A stretch of DNA of 64,000 nucleotides from Campylobacter pinnipediorum subsp. pinnipediorum (GCF_002021925.1 NZ_CP012546.1:310001-374000); one strand, 5' to 3'; positions 29,047-38,280 are shown, numbered from the stretch's first letter. Program-made: numbers and translations. The notes: generated by a model from the sequence alone, not told the origin.

Positions 29047-30384
29047 ATGGGTCTTAAAAAAGTAGTTGAAAGCTTGGCCGTTCGTTATGCTCATAATTCT
29101 ATACAAAAGTCTCTTTATAGCGAATTTAATATAAAAATATTGAATCAGGATAACCAATACAGCAAAAAACCACAAGAAGGCAAGAGCTATATGCTATATG
29201 CTCATGTGCCATTTTGCCATACATTCTGTCCATACTGTTCTTTTCATAAGTATCAATATGAAAAAGACTTAGCAAAAATATATTTTGAAAATTTACGTCT
29301 TGAGATGAGACAAATGAAAGATGTTGGATTTAATTTTAACTCTTTGTATGTTGGTGGCGGAACTACTTTAATAAACGAAGAAGAGCTAGAAAAAACACTT
29401 ATTTTAGCCAAAGACCTTTTTGATATAGAAGATATTTCAGCTGAAAGCGACCCAAATCACATATCTCCTGAAAGCTTGACAAGGTTTAAAGGATTGATTG
29501 ATAGATTAAGTGTTGGTGTTCAAAGCTTTGATGATGATATTTTAAAAAAAGTTGGAAGATATGAAAAATTTGGAAGCTCAAAAGATGTTCAGGAAAAATT
29601 AAAAAAAGCTTTGGGAATTTTCCCAGCTTTAAGTCTGGATCTGATTTTTAATCTTCCAAATCAAACAACCGAGCAATTATTAAATGACATAAATATAGCA
29701 AAGCAGATAGCTCCAGAGCAGATCACTCTTTACCCTCTTATGAAGTCAAACTTAACAAGAGATGCTATAGCTAAATCTCTTGGTGTTTCAGATATTGATA
29801 ATGAACGTGAGTTTTATGATATTATATGTGAAAATTTCAAAGACTATCACCAAAGTAATGCTTGGGCATTTTCTAAAGAAAAGATGAATTTAAGAGATGA
29901 ATATGTTGGTTCAAACGATGAATATGTCGGCATAGGAAGTGGTGCTTTTAGCTTTTTAAATGGCGAGCTAGTGATTAATGCGTTTAATTTGCTTGATTAT
30001 GGAAGAAAAGTTAAAAACGGGGATAGTGCTGTTATAGCAAAGTGCGGATTTGATAAAAAAGAGACATTAAAATATAGATTTTTGATAAAACTTTTTGATG
30101 GCATGCTGGATATAAAATCTTACAACACTCAAAATAATGCAAATTTACATAAAGATTTGGCATTTGAGGTTAATATGCTAAAGCTTATAGGTGCTATACG
30201 AGAAGAAAACGGAGTTATTTATCCTAGTGATTTTGGAAGATATATATGTCTTACTCTTATGCGTGATTTTTATGCTGGAATGGATAGAGTTCGTGCTATC
30301 TTTAAAGATGATGCAAAGATTAAAAGCTCAAAAATGCTTAGAATTATGAGTAAAGAGCATGATGTTGTAAATCAAGATAATTAA
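29047..30384 (+). CDS. HemN/HemW-like radical SAM protein (coproporphyrinogen oxidase-like)
   Basis: Radical SAM enzyme of 445 residues. The iron-sulfur motif CHTFCPYCSF (CX3CX2C) follows YAHVPF, as in HemN/HemW. The GGGTT SAM-binding loop and SVGVQSFDD motif are present, and the C-terminal HemN domain is complete. The protein is longer than HemW (about 350-380 residues) and the segment after residue 250 resembles the haem-utilisation HutW/ChuW and Cj0363c group. Whether it oxidises coproporphyrinogen, transfers haem or methylates cannot be decided from sequence. Its promoter should be in the AT-rich 100 bases upstream. Confidence 0.85.
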   Translation: MGLKKVVESLAVRYAHNSIQKSLYSEFNIKILNQDNQYSKKPQEGKSYMLYAHVPFCHTFCPYCSFHKYQYEKDLAKIYFENLRLEMRQMKDVGFNFNSLYVGGGTTLINEEELEKTLILAKDLFDIEDISAESDPNHISPESLTRFKGLIDRLSVGVQSFDDDILKKVGRYEKFGSSKDVQEKLKKALGIFPALSLDLIFNLPNQTTEQLLNDINIAKQIAPEQITLYPLMKSNLTRDAIAKSLGVSDIDNEREFYDIICENFKDYHQSNAWAFSKEKMNLRDEYVGSNDEYVGIGSGAFSFLNGELVINAFNLLDYGRKVKNGDSAVIAKCGFDKKETLKYRFLIKLFDGMLDIKSYNTQNNANLHKDLAFEVNMLKLIGAIREENGVIYPSDFGRYICLTLMRDFYAGMDRVRAIFKDDAKIKSSKMLRIMSKEHDVVNQDN

Positions 30385-30482
30385 AAGTTTTATTTAATTT
30401 ATTTATTGTTTTATTTGTATAAAATTTATTTTTCTATTGACTTATTTCTTATTTTATTGTAAGATGTTGTCTTTAAAATTTT

Positions 30483-30556
30483 GGCGACATGGCCAAGCGG
30501 TAAGGCATGAGCCTGCAAAGCTTTGATCCCCGGTTCGAATCCGGGTGTCGCCTCCA
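30483..30556 (+). tRNA. tRNA-Cys (anticodon GCA)
   Basis: A 74-base cloverleaf: acceptor GGCGACA/TGTCGCC, loop CTGCAAA with anticodon GCA, T arm CCCGG-TTCGAAT-CCGGG, and an encoded TCCA end. It lies 22 bases before a small lipoprotein gene. Confidence 0.95.
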
Positions 30557-30578
30557 TAAAATTTTAAAAGGTTTTTAT

Positions 30579-30734
30579 ATGAAAAATGCTTTATTTGTAT
30601 TCTTTGTTTCTTTGTTTTTTGTTGCATGTTCTAGTACATGGAATGGTGTTAAAGATGATGCCAAAGGTGCTAAAGAGTGGACAAAAGAGAAGGTAAATAA
30701 AGGCGCAACATATATTAAAGAAAAAACTGAATAA
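30579..30734 (+). CDS. Small entericidin-like lipoprotein
   Basis: A 51-residue predicted lipoprotein: signal MKNALFVFFVSLFFVAC with lipobox FVAC (cysteine at residue 17), then a short amphipathic, lysine-rich region (DDAKGAKEWTKEKVNKG). This resembles entericidin-type lipoproteins, though identity is uncertain. AAAAGG lies eight bases before the ATG. It is sandwiched between tRNA-Cys and tRNA-Ser and probably shares the tRNA-Cys transcript. Confidence 0.75.
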   Translation: MKNALFVFFVSLFFVACSSTWNGVKDDAKGAKEWTKEKVNKGATYIKEKTE

Positions 30735-30760
30735 ATTAGGAAAATTTAAGATTTTTCTGA

Positions 30761-30766
30761 TATAAT
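30761..30766 (+). promoter_or_regulatory. -10 element for tRNA-Ser
   Basis: TATAAT 17 bases before the tRNA-Ser 5' end, preceded by a T-rich stretch (TTTTTCTGA). Confidence 0.65.
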
Positions 30767-30783
30767 TCAATTTCTTTATTAGT

Positions 30784-30871
30784 CGGGAGATGGCTGAGCG
30801 GTCGAAAGCGGCGGTCTTGAAAACCGTTGAGGGTAACACCTCCTGGGGTTCGAATCCCTATCTCCCGGCCA
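30784..30871 (+). tRNA. tRNA-Ser (anticodon TGA)
   Basis: An 88-base class II tRNA: acceptor CGGGAGA/TCTCCCG with G discriminator and encoded CCA, loop CTTGAAA (anticodon TGA), the long variable arm GTTGAGGGTAACACCTC typical of serine tRNAs, and T arm GGGG-TTCGAAT-CCCT. Confidence 0.95.
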
Positions 30872-30954
30872 TTTTAATTTACTTTTTTATTTGTTATCTC
30901 TCAATTCTTATCTTTGTAATTAAATTATTTTTTTGGTAAAATGTTTAAAATTTA

Positions 30955-30960
30955 TATAAT
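30955..30960 (+). promoter_or_regulatory. -10 element for the DUF411 gene
   Basis: TATAAT 22 bases before the ATG at 30983, at the end of an AT-rich gap after tRNA-Ser. Confidence 0.5.
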
Positions 30961-30982
30961 TTTTTACTAATAAAGGATTTAA

Positions 30983-31426
30983 ATGAAAAAGATTGTTTTG
31001 TCTAGTTTATTTCTTGTTGGCTTATTGCAAGCTCAAATGATTGAAATTTATAAATCTCCTAGTTGTGGTTGCTGCGGTAATTGGGGAAAAAATATGAATC
31101 AAAATGGTTTTGAAACAAAAGATATAAAAACAGATGAAATGATATCTATAAAATCTAAATACAAAGTTCCATTAGAATTATCATCTTGCCATACTGCTAT
31201 TGTTGATGGTTATGTTGTTGAAGGACATGTTCCTGCTGATGAGATAAAATCTCTTTTAGCGAAAAAACCAAAAGATGTTATAGGAATTAGTGTTCCTGGT
31301 ATGCCTCTTGAAAGTCCTGGAATGGAGCAAGGAAGCACACCTGAGTTGTATGATGTTGTTGCTTTTAAAACAGATGGCTCACAAGAAGTCATAGCTACAT
31401 ATATAGGAAGTAAAAAAATCAAATAA
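30983..31426 (+). CDS. DUF411 periplasmic metal-binding-type protein
   Basis: A 147-residue exported protein (signal peptide about residues 1-17, cleaved near LLQAQ). The mature part starts as a thioredoxin-like strand followed by SPSCGCCGNW, the cysteine cluster that marks DUF411, and includes SSCHTAIVDGYVVEGHVPA with further candidate ligands. Members are often found near copper resistance genes; here the neighbours are tRNA genes and nap, so a copper role is only suggested. A stem-loop follows. Confidence 0.88.
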   Translation: MKKIVLSSLFLVGLLQAQMIEIYKSPSCGCCGNWGKNMNQNGFETKDIKTDEMISIKSKYKVPLELSSCHTAIVDGYVVEGHVPADEIKSLLAKKPKDVIGISVPGMPLESPGMEQGSTPELYDVVAFKTDGSQEVIATYIGSKKIK

Positions 31427-31432
31427 ATTTTT

Positions 31433-31463
31433 ATTCAGGGTGTGAGTGATTTATACCCTGAAT
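31433..31463 (+). terminator. Stem-loop after the DUF411 gene
   Basis: A 9-bp perfect stem (ATTCAGGGT / ACCCTGAAT) with a 13-base loop just past the stop. A T run is lacking, so termination efficiency is uncertain. Confidence 0.55.
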
Positions 31464-31527
31464 TCTGACCTCTAGCGTAAATATACTTATATATTTTAAT
31501 GCTTTTTAATTCCATAGTTTAAATTAA

Positions 31528-31541
31528 TTGATTAATATCAA
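31528..31541 (+). promoter_or_regulatory. FNR/CRP-family-like operator upstream of nap
   Basis: TTGATTAATATCAA is a perfect TTGAT-N4-ATCAA palindrome, the E. coli FNR consensus. A TATTAT element at 31564-31569 would put transcription start near 31576 and the palindrome centre about 41 bases upstream, the class II activator position. Campylobacter lacks a classical FNR but has CRP/FNR-family regulators, so the binder is unknown. Confidence 0.6.
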
Positions 31542-31602
31542 GGTATTTTAAATAAAAATTAAATATTATATTAAAATGGATTTTAGTCTTAAAGGAGAAA
31601 AT

Positions 31603-34380
31603 ATGAACAGAAGAGATTTTATAAAATCAGCTGCTGCTTCTGCTGCCTGTGCTAGTGCAGGCATAGCTGTGCCTAGTGGTTTATCGGCAAACGAGGGTGA
31701 AAAAGGTTGGCGATGGGACAAGGCTGCTTGTCGTTTTTGTGGAACCGGCTGTGGCATTATGGTTGCTACAAAAGGTGGTAAGATAGTTGCTGTTAAAGGT
31801 GATCCAGAAGCACCTGTTAATCGTGGTTTAAATTGTATTAAAGGTTATTTTAATGCAAAAATTATGTATGGCGAAGATCGTATAACTCATCCGCTTTTAA
31901 GAGTGAATGAAAAAGGTGAGTTTGATAAAAAAGGGAAGTTTAAACAAATTAGTTGGCAACAAGCTTTTGATGTTATGCAAACTCAGTTTAAAAAAGCATA
32001 CGATGAGCTTGGACCTCACGGCATAGGTATATTTGGCTCAGGTCAATACACTATCCAAGAAGGATATGCTGCGGCTAAGCTTATGAAAGCTGGTTTTAGA
32101 AGCAATAACATAGATCCAAATGCACGTCACTGTATGGCTTCCGCTGTTGTGGCTTTTATGCAAGTTTTTGGTGTTGATGAGCCATCTGGCTGTTTTGATG
32201 ATATAGAACTTACAGATACTATAGTTACTTGGGGAGCAAATATGGCAGAAATGCACCCTATACTTTGGTCTAGGGTTAGTGATAGAAAGCTTAGCGATCC
32301 TGAAAAAGTAAAGGTTGTAAACTTAACAACTTACTCTACAAGAACATCAAATTTAGCAGATATTGAGATAGTTTTCTCTCCATCTACCGACCTAGCTATT
32401 TGGAACTATATAGCAAGAGAGATAGTTTATAACCACCCTGAGATGATAGATATGGACTTTGTAAAAAAACACTGTGTATTTACAACAGGTCCTGCTGATA
32501 TAGGTTATGGTTTAAGAGATGATATAAAACACAAAAAATACTCTGAAAGTGAACTAGATACAGCTTCAAAAGAAAAATCAAAAATCGTAAGTGAAGCAGA
32601 GGGTGTTACCCTATCTTATCTTGGTTTAAAAGCCGGAGATACACTTGAAAACAAAAATACTAAAAAAGCTGGTAGCCACTGGCATATAACATTTGATGAG
32701 TTTAAAAAGGCGCTCGAGCCTTATACACTTGATTTTGTAGCTAAGCTTGCAAAAGGAAATCCAAATGAAAGCATTGAAGAATTTAAAGAAAAACTAAAAA
32801 CTTTAGCCGATTTGTATATAGAACAAAATCGCAAAGTTGTAAGCTTTTGGACTATGGGATTTAACCAACACCAAAGAGGAACTTGGGTAAATGAACAAGC
32901 ATATATGGTGCATTTCTTACTTGGTAAACAAGCTCTTCCTGGCTCTGGAGCATTCTCTCTTACAGGCCAACCAAGTGCTTGTGGAACAGCTCGTGAGGTT
33001 GGAACCTTTGTTCATAGACTTCCTGCCGATATGGTCGTAGGAAATCCTAAGCATAGAGAGATCGCTGAGAAGATATGGAAACTTCCAAAAGGCACTATAA
33101 ACGGTGTTGTTGGTTCTCACTATGTTAAATTAATGAGAGATTTAGAAGATAACAAGGTTAAGTTTGTGTGGGTTCAGGTAAACAACCCTTGGCAAAATAC
33201 AGCAAATGCTAACCACTGGATAAAAGCAGCTAGAGAGATGGATAACTTTATCGTTGTTTCTGACCCTTATCCTGGTATATCTGCTAAGGTTGCTGACCTT
33301 ATCTTACCTACTGCGATGATATATGAAAAATGGGGTGCTTACGGCAATGCTGAACGTAGAACACAGCATTGGAGACAGCAAGTGTTGCCTGTGGGTGAGG
33401 CTATGCCTGATATTTGGCAAATACTTGAGTTTTCAAAGAGATTTAAGATAAAAGATTTCTGGAAAGAGACAAAACTAAATGATAAAGTAACTTTACCTGA
33501 TGTTTTAAATGAAGCAAAAAGTATGGGTTATAGCGAAGATGATACATTGTTTGATGTATTGTTTGCAAACGAAGAGGCAAAAAGCTTTAGTGCTGATGAT
33601 GATATTATGCAAGGCTTTGATAATACAGAAGTATTTGGAGATAGTAGAAAAGTTATCGGTTCAGATGGTAAAGAATTCAAAGGCTATGGATTTTTCATTC
33701 AAAAATACCTTTGGGAAGAGTATAGAAAATTCGGCTTAGGCCACGGACACGACTTGGCTGATTTTGATACTTATCATAGGGTTAGAGGTCTTAGATGGCC
33801 TGTTGTTGATGGTAAAGAGACCCAATGGAGATTTAATACTAAATTTGACCCTTATGCTAAAAAAGCAGCCCCAGATGAAAAATTTGCATTTTATGGAAAT
33901 AAAGCAGCCGCACTTCCTAGCGGAAATTTAACAGGTGTAACAGACAAAGAGAAAAAATCACTTGCAAACAAGGCTAAAATTTTCTTTAGACCTTATATGG
34001 AGCCTTGCGAAATGCCAAGCGAAGAGTATCCGTTCTGGCTATGTACCGGCCGTGTGCTAGAGCATTGGCATTCAGGTACTATGACTATGCGTGTTCCTGA
34101 GCTTTACCGTGCTGTTCCTGAGGCGCTTTGCTATATGAGCGAAGAAGATGCTAGCAAGCTTGGTGTAGAGAAAAATGATATAGTTTGGGTAGAATCAAGA
34201 AGAGGTAAGGTAAAAGCTAAGGTTGAGCTAAATGGTAGAAATAAGCCACCTATGGGGCTTGTTTATGTGCCTTGGTTTGATGAAAATGTATTTATAAATA
34301 AAGTTACATTAGATTCAACTTGTCCACTTTCAAAAGAAACTGATTATAAAAAATGTGCAGTTAAAATTTACAAGGCTTAA
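31603..34380 (+). CDS. napA: Periplasmic nitrate reductase catalytic subunit NapA
   Basis: Reduces nitrate to nitrite in the periplasm with a bis-MGD molybdenum cofactor and one [4Fe-4S] cluster. The chosen ATG gives a twin-arginine signal ([13 protein letters not shown]), is preceded by AAAGGAG, and yields 925 residues, as in other Campylobacter NapA. The cluster motif begins [11 protein letters not shown] and ends at CIKGYF; the molybdenum-ligand cysteine is in [11 protein letters not shown]. It opens the operon napAGHBFLD. An FNR-like site lies upstream. Confidence 0.98.
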   Translation: MNRRDFIKSAAASAACASAGIAVPSGLSANEGEKGWRWDKAACRFCGTGCGIMVATKGGKIVAVKGDPEAPVNRGLNCIKGYFNAKIMYGEDRITHPLLRVNEKGEFDKKGKFKQISWQQAFDVMQTQFKKAYDELGPHGIGIFGSGQYTIQEGYAAAKLMKAGFRSNNIDPNARHCMASAVVAFMQVFGVDEPSGCFDDIELTDTIVTWGANMAEMHPILWSRVSDRKLSDPEKVKVVNLTTYSTRTSNLADIEIVFSPSTDLAIWNYIAREIVYNHPEMIDMDFVKKHCVFTTGPADIGYGLRDDIKHKKYSESELDTASKEKSKIVSEAEGVTLSYLGLKAGDTLENKNTKKAGSHWHITFDEFKKALEPYTLDFVAKLAKGNPNESIEEFKEKLKTLADLYIEQNRKVVSFWTMGFNQHQRGTWVNEQAYMVHFLLGKQALPGSGAFSLTGQPSACGTAREVGTFVHRLPADMVVGNPKHREIAEKIWKLPKGTINGVVGSHYVKLMRDLEDNKVKFVWVQVNNPWQNTANANHWIKAAREMDNFIVVSDPYPGISAKVADLILPTAMIYEKWGAYGNAERRTQHWRQQVLPVGEAMPDIWQILEFSKRFKIKDFWKETKLNDKVTLPDVLNEAKSMGYSEDDTLFDVLFANEEAKSFSADDDIMQGFDNTEVFGDSRKVIGSDGKEFKGYGFFIQKYLWEEYRKFGLGHGHDLADFDTYHRVRGLRWPVVDGKETQWRFNTKFDPYAKKAAPDEKFAFYGNKAAALPSGNLTGVTDKEKKSLANKAKIFFRPYMEPCEMPSEEYPFWLCTGRVLEHWHSGTMTMRVPELYRAVPEALCYMSEEDASKLGVEKNDIVWVESRRGKVKAKVELNGRNKPPMGLVYVPWFDENVFINKVTLDSTCPLSKETDYKKCAVKIYKA

Positions 34381-34382
34381 TC

Positions 34383-35135
34383 TTGCTAGATAGACGAGAA
34401 GTTTTAAAATTTACAGCAAAAGGCATAGCGCTTGGTGTTGCTGGTGGATTTATATTTAAGCAAGTAGCTAGTGCCAAAAGCACTACTCTTCTTCGCCCAC
34501 CAGGAGCAAAGCAAGAAAGCGAGTTTTTAAAAAGCTGTATTCGTTGTGGGCTTTGTGTTGTTGAATGCCCATTTGATACATTAAAACTAGCAGATGTAAA
34601 AGATGGCATTGCGGTAGGCACTCCATTTTTTGAACCAAGAAAGACACCTTGTTATATGTGTCCTTCTTTGCCTTGTGTTGCAGCCTGTCCTACAAGTGCC
34701 TTAGATACAAGCTTAGTTAGCACTAATGATAAATTAGATGCAAGTAAGTCAAGGATAGGCGTAGCTGTTGTTGATATGAAGCATTGTGTTGCTTACTGGG
34801 GTATTCAGTGTGATGCCTGTTATAGAGCCTGTCCGTATATAGATAAGGCCTTATATCTTGAATACAAAAGAAATGATAGAACTCAAAAACATGCATTTTT
34901 ACTTCCTGTTGTTGATAGCGATATTTGCACTGGATGTGGGCTTTGTGAAAGGGTTTGTATCACACAAGACCCAGCTATCGTAGTAATGCCACGAGATAAA
35001 GTCGTTGGTAAAGTAGGCGATAATTATATAAAAGGTTGGGATAGCAAAGATGAAAATAGACTTAATGATACAAACACAGATATAAAACTTGACAGTAAAA
35101 AAGCAATTGATTATTTAAATGATGAGGAATTTTGA
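34383..35135 (+). CDS. napG: Ferredoxin-type quinol dehydrogenase subunit NapG
   Basis: Periplasmic iron-sulfur protein that with NapH moves electrons from menaquinol to NapB/NapA. It starts at TTG two bases after the napA stop, with AAGG seven bases upstream. The N-terminus has a Tat-type motif (DRREVLKFTAKG). Four [4Fe-4S] motifs follow: CIRCGLCVVECP, CYMCPSLPCVAACP, CDACYRACP and CTGCGLCERVC. The 250-residue length is normal. No napC exists in the operon, so NapGH is the likely quinol entry point. Confidence 0.95.
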   Translation: MLDRREVLKFTAKGIALGVAGGFIFKQVASAKSTTLLRPPGAKQESEFLKSCIRCGLCVVECPFDTLKLADVKDGIAVGTPFFEPRKTPCYMCPSLPCVAACPTSALDTSLVSTNDKLDASKSRIGVAVVDMKHCVAYWGIQCDACYRACPYIDKALYLEYKRNDRTQKHAFLLPVVDSDICTGCGLCERVCITQDPAIVVMPRDKVVGKVGDNYIKGWDSKDENRLNDTNTDIKLDSKKAIDYLNDEEF

Positions 35136-35935
35136 TGAAAGTTTTATTTTTTAGAAGATTTATTCAAATTTCCTTACTTGTCTTGTTTATATCTAGCAAC
35201 TACTATGGGCTAAGTCTTTTAAAAGGCGATTTTAGTTCATCTTTGATTTTAAACACAATACCTTTAAGCGATCCTTTTGCTGTTTTGCAGCTAAGTTTGG
35301 CTGGTTTTAGTGTAGGACTTAGTGCTATTTTTGGGGCTTTTATTGTATTTATATTTTATGCTTTGATAGCACCAAGGGCTTTTTGCTCGTGGGTTTGTCC
35401 TGTAAATTTATTTGTTGATATAGCTTTTAAACTTAGGCAAAAACTTGGCTTTGAAAAAGAAAAAAAGTTATTAAATTTAAGCAAAAAAACTAGATATTTT
35501 CTGCTTTTATTTACTCTTATCTTTTCTTTTATGCTATCTTTTGCTGCTTTTGAAAGTGTGAGTTATATAGGTTTATTAGCTAGAGCTATTATATTTTTAA
35601 ACTCTTCTGTTTTTGGCATTATTTTATGCATTATTGTTTTTGAGATGTTTATAATGCAAAGAGGAATTTGTTCGCACTTATGCCCTCTTGGAGCATTTTA
35701 TGCAATTATCTCTAGATTTTCTTTTATTCGTGTTGCTCATGACTTAGACCATTGCACAAAATGCAATAAATGCAAGATAGTATGTCCTGAAGTTCAGGTT
35801 TTAGATATGATAGGTAGACGTAGCGATTTTGTTAAAAACACAGAGTGTATAAGCTGTGGGCGTTGTATAGATGTTTGTGATGACAACGCTTTGAAATTTA
35901 GTATTAGAAATTTAAGGAGAAAAAATGAAAATTAA
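35135..35935 (+). CDS. napH: Quinol dehydrogenase membrane subunit NapH
   Basis: Inner-membrane partner of NapG, 266 residues with four membrane segments. It carries two cytoplasm-facing CX3CP motifs (CSWVCPVN and CSHLCPLG) and two C-terminal [4Fe-4S] motifs (CTKCNKCKIVCP and CISCGRCIDVC). The ATG at 35135 overlaps the napG stop as TGATG and is preceded by GAGGA; a TTG one codon earlier is less likely. It overlaps napB by 11 bases. Confidence 0.95.
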   Translation: MKVLFFRRFIQISLLVLFISSNYYGLSLLKGDFSSSLILNTIPLSDPFAVLQLSLAGFSVGLSAIFGAFIVFIFYALIAPRAFCSWVCPVNLFVDIAFKLRQKLGFEKEKKLLNLSKKTRYFLLLFTLIFSFMLSFAAFESVSYIGLLARAIIFLNSSVFGIILCIIVFEMFIMQRGICSHLCPLGAFYAIISRFSFIRVAHDLDHCTKCNKCKIVCPEVQVLDMIGRRSDFVKNTECISCGRCIDVCDDNALKFSIRNLRRKNEN

Positions 35936-36446
35936 AATAATATCATCAGCTATTTTAGTTTTTTTGATGGCTGCTTGTGATATGCCTTCAAAAACTGTTA
36001 GCGATACAGAAATAGGCATTAGAAAGGTTGAGCTTTCTAATGAAAAAGATGTGGTATTAAAAGATATTAATTGGACGGCTGCTCCAGCTGGGGAATCAAA
36101 AAAGTTTGATCGTTCTTTTGAAAATGCACCACCTTTTATACCTCATGATACGGAGGGTTTAGTGCCTATTACAAAAGATATGAATATGTGTGTTACTTGT
36201 CATATGCCTGAGTTTGCAGCTGATAGCGGAGCTACAGCTATACCAGCTTCTCATCTTTATGATATAAGAAATAAAAAAGATTTACAGGGTGTGTTAGATG
36301 ATGAGAGATTTGTTTGCACAACTTGCCATGTGCCACAAGCAAATACTGATACGCCTTTTAAAAATAATTTCAAAGCCGATTTTAGAAATCCAGACTCAAA
36401 AACAAAGTCAAACTTGCTTGAAATTTTAAATGATGGTGTTCGCTAA
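35925..36446 (+). CDS. napB: Dihaem cytochrome c NapB, nitrate reductase small subunit
   Basis: Periplasmic dihaem cytochrome that passes electrons to NapA. Haem motifs are CVTCH (residues 89-93) and CTTCH (131-135); His74 and His110 are good candidates for the distal ligands. The 173-residue length fits. Its export signal ends LMAACD, so the protein has a possible lipobox with cysteine 18 followed by aspartate, unlike the soluble NapB of other bacteria. An AAGGAGA site precedes the ATG. Confidence 0.95.
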   Translation: MKIKIISSAILVFLMAACDMPSKTVSDTEIGIRKVELSNEKDVVLKDINWTAAPAGESKKFDRSFENAPPFIPHDTEGLVPITKDMNMCVTCHMPEFAADSGATAIPASHLYDIRNKKDLQGVLDDERFVCTTCHVPQANTDTPFKNNFKADFRNPDSKTKSNLLEILNDGVR

Positions 36447-36448
36447 AA

Positions 36449-36916
36449 GTGCAACGTAGAGAGCTATTTGGTAAATTTTTGGGTGCAGATAAAAATGCAC
36501 CCAAATTTATAACTCCACCTTATTTTAGTGGAGAGTTTGATTGTAAAGATTGTTTGGCGCCTTGCGTTGATAGCTGCGATAGAGAGCTTCTTAGCTTAAA
36601 AGAAGATAGGATTGTTTTTGAAGTTAAAGAGCTTGGTTGTAATTTTTGTAAAGATTGTGCCTTAGCTTGTGAGCAAAATCAAACAAGTGTATTAAATATA
36701 AACAATCCTTCAAAAATAATAGCAAAAACAAGTATAGATACAAGCACTTGCTTAGCTTGGAATGGAGTTATGTGTTATAATTGTCAAGATGTTTGTAGGT
36801 TTAATGCCATAAACTTTTTTGGTGTATTTAGACCTATGATAAATGATAAATGTGTAAATTGTGGCGAATGTTTTTATGTATGTTTTAAAAGTTCAATATC
36901 AATGAGGGCAGTATGA
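36449..36916 (+). CDS. napF: NapF-like ferredoxin-type protein
   Basis: A 155-residue cytoplasmic iron-sulfur protein at the NapF position. The start is a GTG two bases after napB, giving QRRELFGKFLG after the initiator, a NapF-type opening. Four cysteine groups are present: C32/35/39/43, C64/67/70/74, C101/109/112/116 and C135/138/141/145. The first two have unusual spacing (CX2CX3CX3C, CX2CX2CX3C) and the CP motifs are lost. It overlaps napL by four bases. Role: probably NapA maturation or electron supply, inferred from location. Confidence 0.85.
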   Translation: MQRRELFGKFLGADKNAPKFITPPYFSGEFDCKDCLAPCVDSCDRELLSLKEDRIVFEVKELGCNFCKDCALACEQNQTSVLNINNPSKIIAKTSIDTSTCLAWNGVMCYNCQDVCRFNAINFFGVFRPMINDKCVNCGECFYVCFKSSISMRAV

Positions 36917-37848
36917 AGATTGTTTTTTGTATTTGTATATCTATGATTTTTGCTTTTTGTGATGTTTTGCAAGTTCCTTATAAAACCTTAGAGCTGAATG
37001 CAAATGTTTTAAATGTAGCTTTTGTAAATGATAATCTTTATATAGCTACAGATGATGGCTTGGTAATGGATTATGATATCAAAAATGATAAATTTACAAA
37101 TATACTAACTTTAAAAAAGATAAAGAATTTTTTTAATGACAATAACAATCCCAAGGTCTTAAGCATAGATGAGCTTAATGGCAAAGTGATTGTTTTAGCA
37201 GAAGGTGATTTTGGCGACAGGATTATTTATCTTGTAAAAAATGGTATAGCTACTAAACAAAAACTTCAAAACCAGTCTATAAAAAAAGCCTATTTTTTAG
37301 ATGATACAAGTGTGATTTTAGGCTCGCTTAGTAACGAGCTTTATTTTTTGAGCTTGAATGATAATAAAATTTATAAAAATACCAAACTATCCACAGCCTC
37401 TATGTCAGATATGAAATTAAGTATTGACAAAAAAATGCTTTGTGTTGCAACTGAGGGTGGTAAGGTTTATTTTTATGACATCTTAAAAGATAAGATTATA
37501 AATACACTAGATATTCATAAAGATAAAATATATAGTATTGATTTTAAAAACGATACTGTGATAAGCGGTAGTGTTGATAAGTTTGCGGGTGTTTATAAAG
37601 ATGGAAAGATGGATAAAATAAAGACTGAATTTTTAGTTTATGCCGTTGGCTTAAGCCTTGATTCTAATATCGGTGCTTTTGTGAATGGAGAGTTAAACGA
37701 TGTTGATATAATAAACACAAGAAATTTATCAAAAATAACCACTCTAAATACAAAGCAAGATGCTATAAATGATATTATTTTTATAAGCAACAACAAGCTT
37801 ATAACTACCGCTTACGACAAAAAATTATTATTTTGGAGGATAGATTGA
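36913..37848 (+). CDS. napL: NapL, periplasmic beta-propeller protein of the nap operon
   Basis: A 311-residue exported protein (signal about residues 1-16) with repeated WD40-like strands, including DGLVMDYDIKNDK, TEGGKVYFYDILKDK and ending KLLFWRID. NapL is found only in epsilonproteobacterial nap operons and its exact role is not established; effects on nitrate reductase activity are reported for C. jejuni. The ATGA overlap with napF and the stop overlap with napD make it operon-internal. Confidence 0.9.
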   Translation: MKIVFCICISMIFAFCDVLQVPYKTLELNANVLNVAFVNDNLYIATDDGLVMDYDIKNDKFTNILTLKKIKNFFNDNNNPKVLSIDELNGKVIVLAEGDFGDRIIYLVKNGIATKQKLQNQSIKKAYFLDDTSVILGSLSNELYFLSLNDNKIYKNTKLSTASMSDMKLSIDKKMLCVATEGGKVYFYDILKDKIINTLDIHKDKIYSIDFKNDTVISGSVDKFAGVYKDGKMDKIKTEFLVYAVGLSLDSNIGAFVNGELNDVDIINTRNLSKITTLNTKQDAINDIIFISNNKLITTAYDKKLLFWRID

Positions 37849-38180
37849 ATATTTCAAGTGTGATTATATATATAGATAAGCCTAATTTGGTTGATGAGGT
37901 TTTGGCTAGAGTAAAAGAGGTAAAAGATTGTGAGATTATAACCTATGAAGGGATTAAAATAGTAGCCGTTATAACTGTAGATAGTGTAAATGAAGAGGTT
38001 AAGAAATTTAAAGAGTTAGAATCTATAAGCGGTGTTAGCTCTGTGGCTATGGCTTATACATATCAAGAAGATATTGAGTTTGATAAAGACAAGATAGATA
38101 TAAGCGATATGCTTAAAAACGATGATATAAAAGCAGAAGATATAGTTTATAATGGAAGTGTAGGGTATAAGATAAAATAA
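37845..38180 (+). CDS. napD: NapD, chaperone for NapA
   Basis: Cytoplasmic chaperone that binds the NapA twin-arginine signal during cofactor loading. The protein is 111 residues with the short NapD N-terminus NISSVIIYIDKP. I choose TTG at 37845: GGAGG lies five bases before it, and it overlaps the napL TGA. A TTG at 37833 would add four residues and has no proper ribosome-binding site. It is the last gene of the operon. Confidence 0.9.
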   Translation: MNISSVIIYIDKPNLVDEVLARVKEVKDCEIITYEGIKIVAVITVDSVNEEVKKFKELESISGVSSVAMAYTYQEDIEFDKDKIDISDMLKNDDIKAEDIVYNGSVGYKIK

Positions 38181-38240
38181 TTAATTTTATTAATCAATAA
38201 TTTTTATTATTTAATTTATGATGTATTAAATATTTTGTGA

Positions 38241-38246
38241 TATAAT
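38241..38246 (+). promoter_or_regulatory. -10 element for dps
   Basis: TATAAT preceded by TTTTGTGA, 35 bases before the dps ATG, in a 100-base AT-rich gap after napD. Confidence 0.6.
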
Positions 38247-38280
38247 TTTAATAATTTATTAAAGATATAAAGGAGACAAA

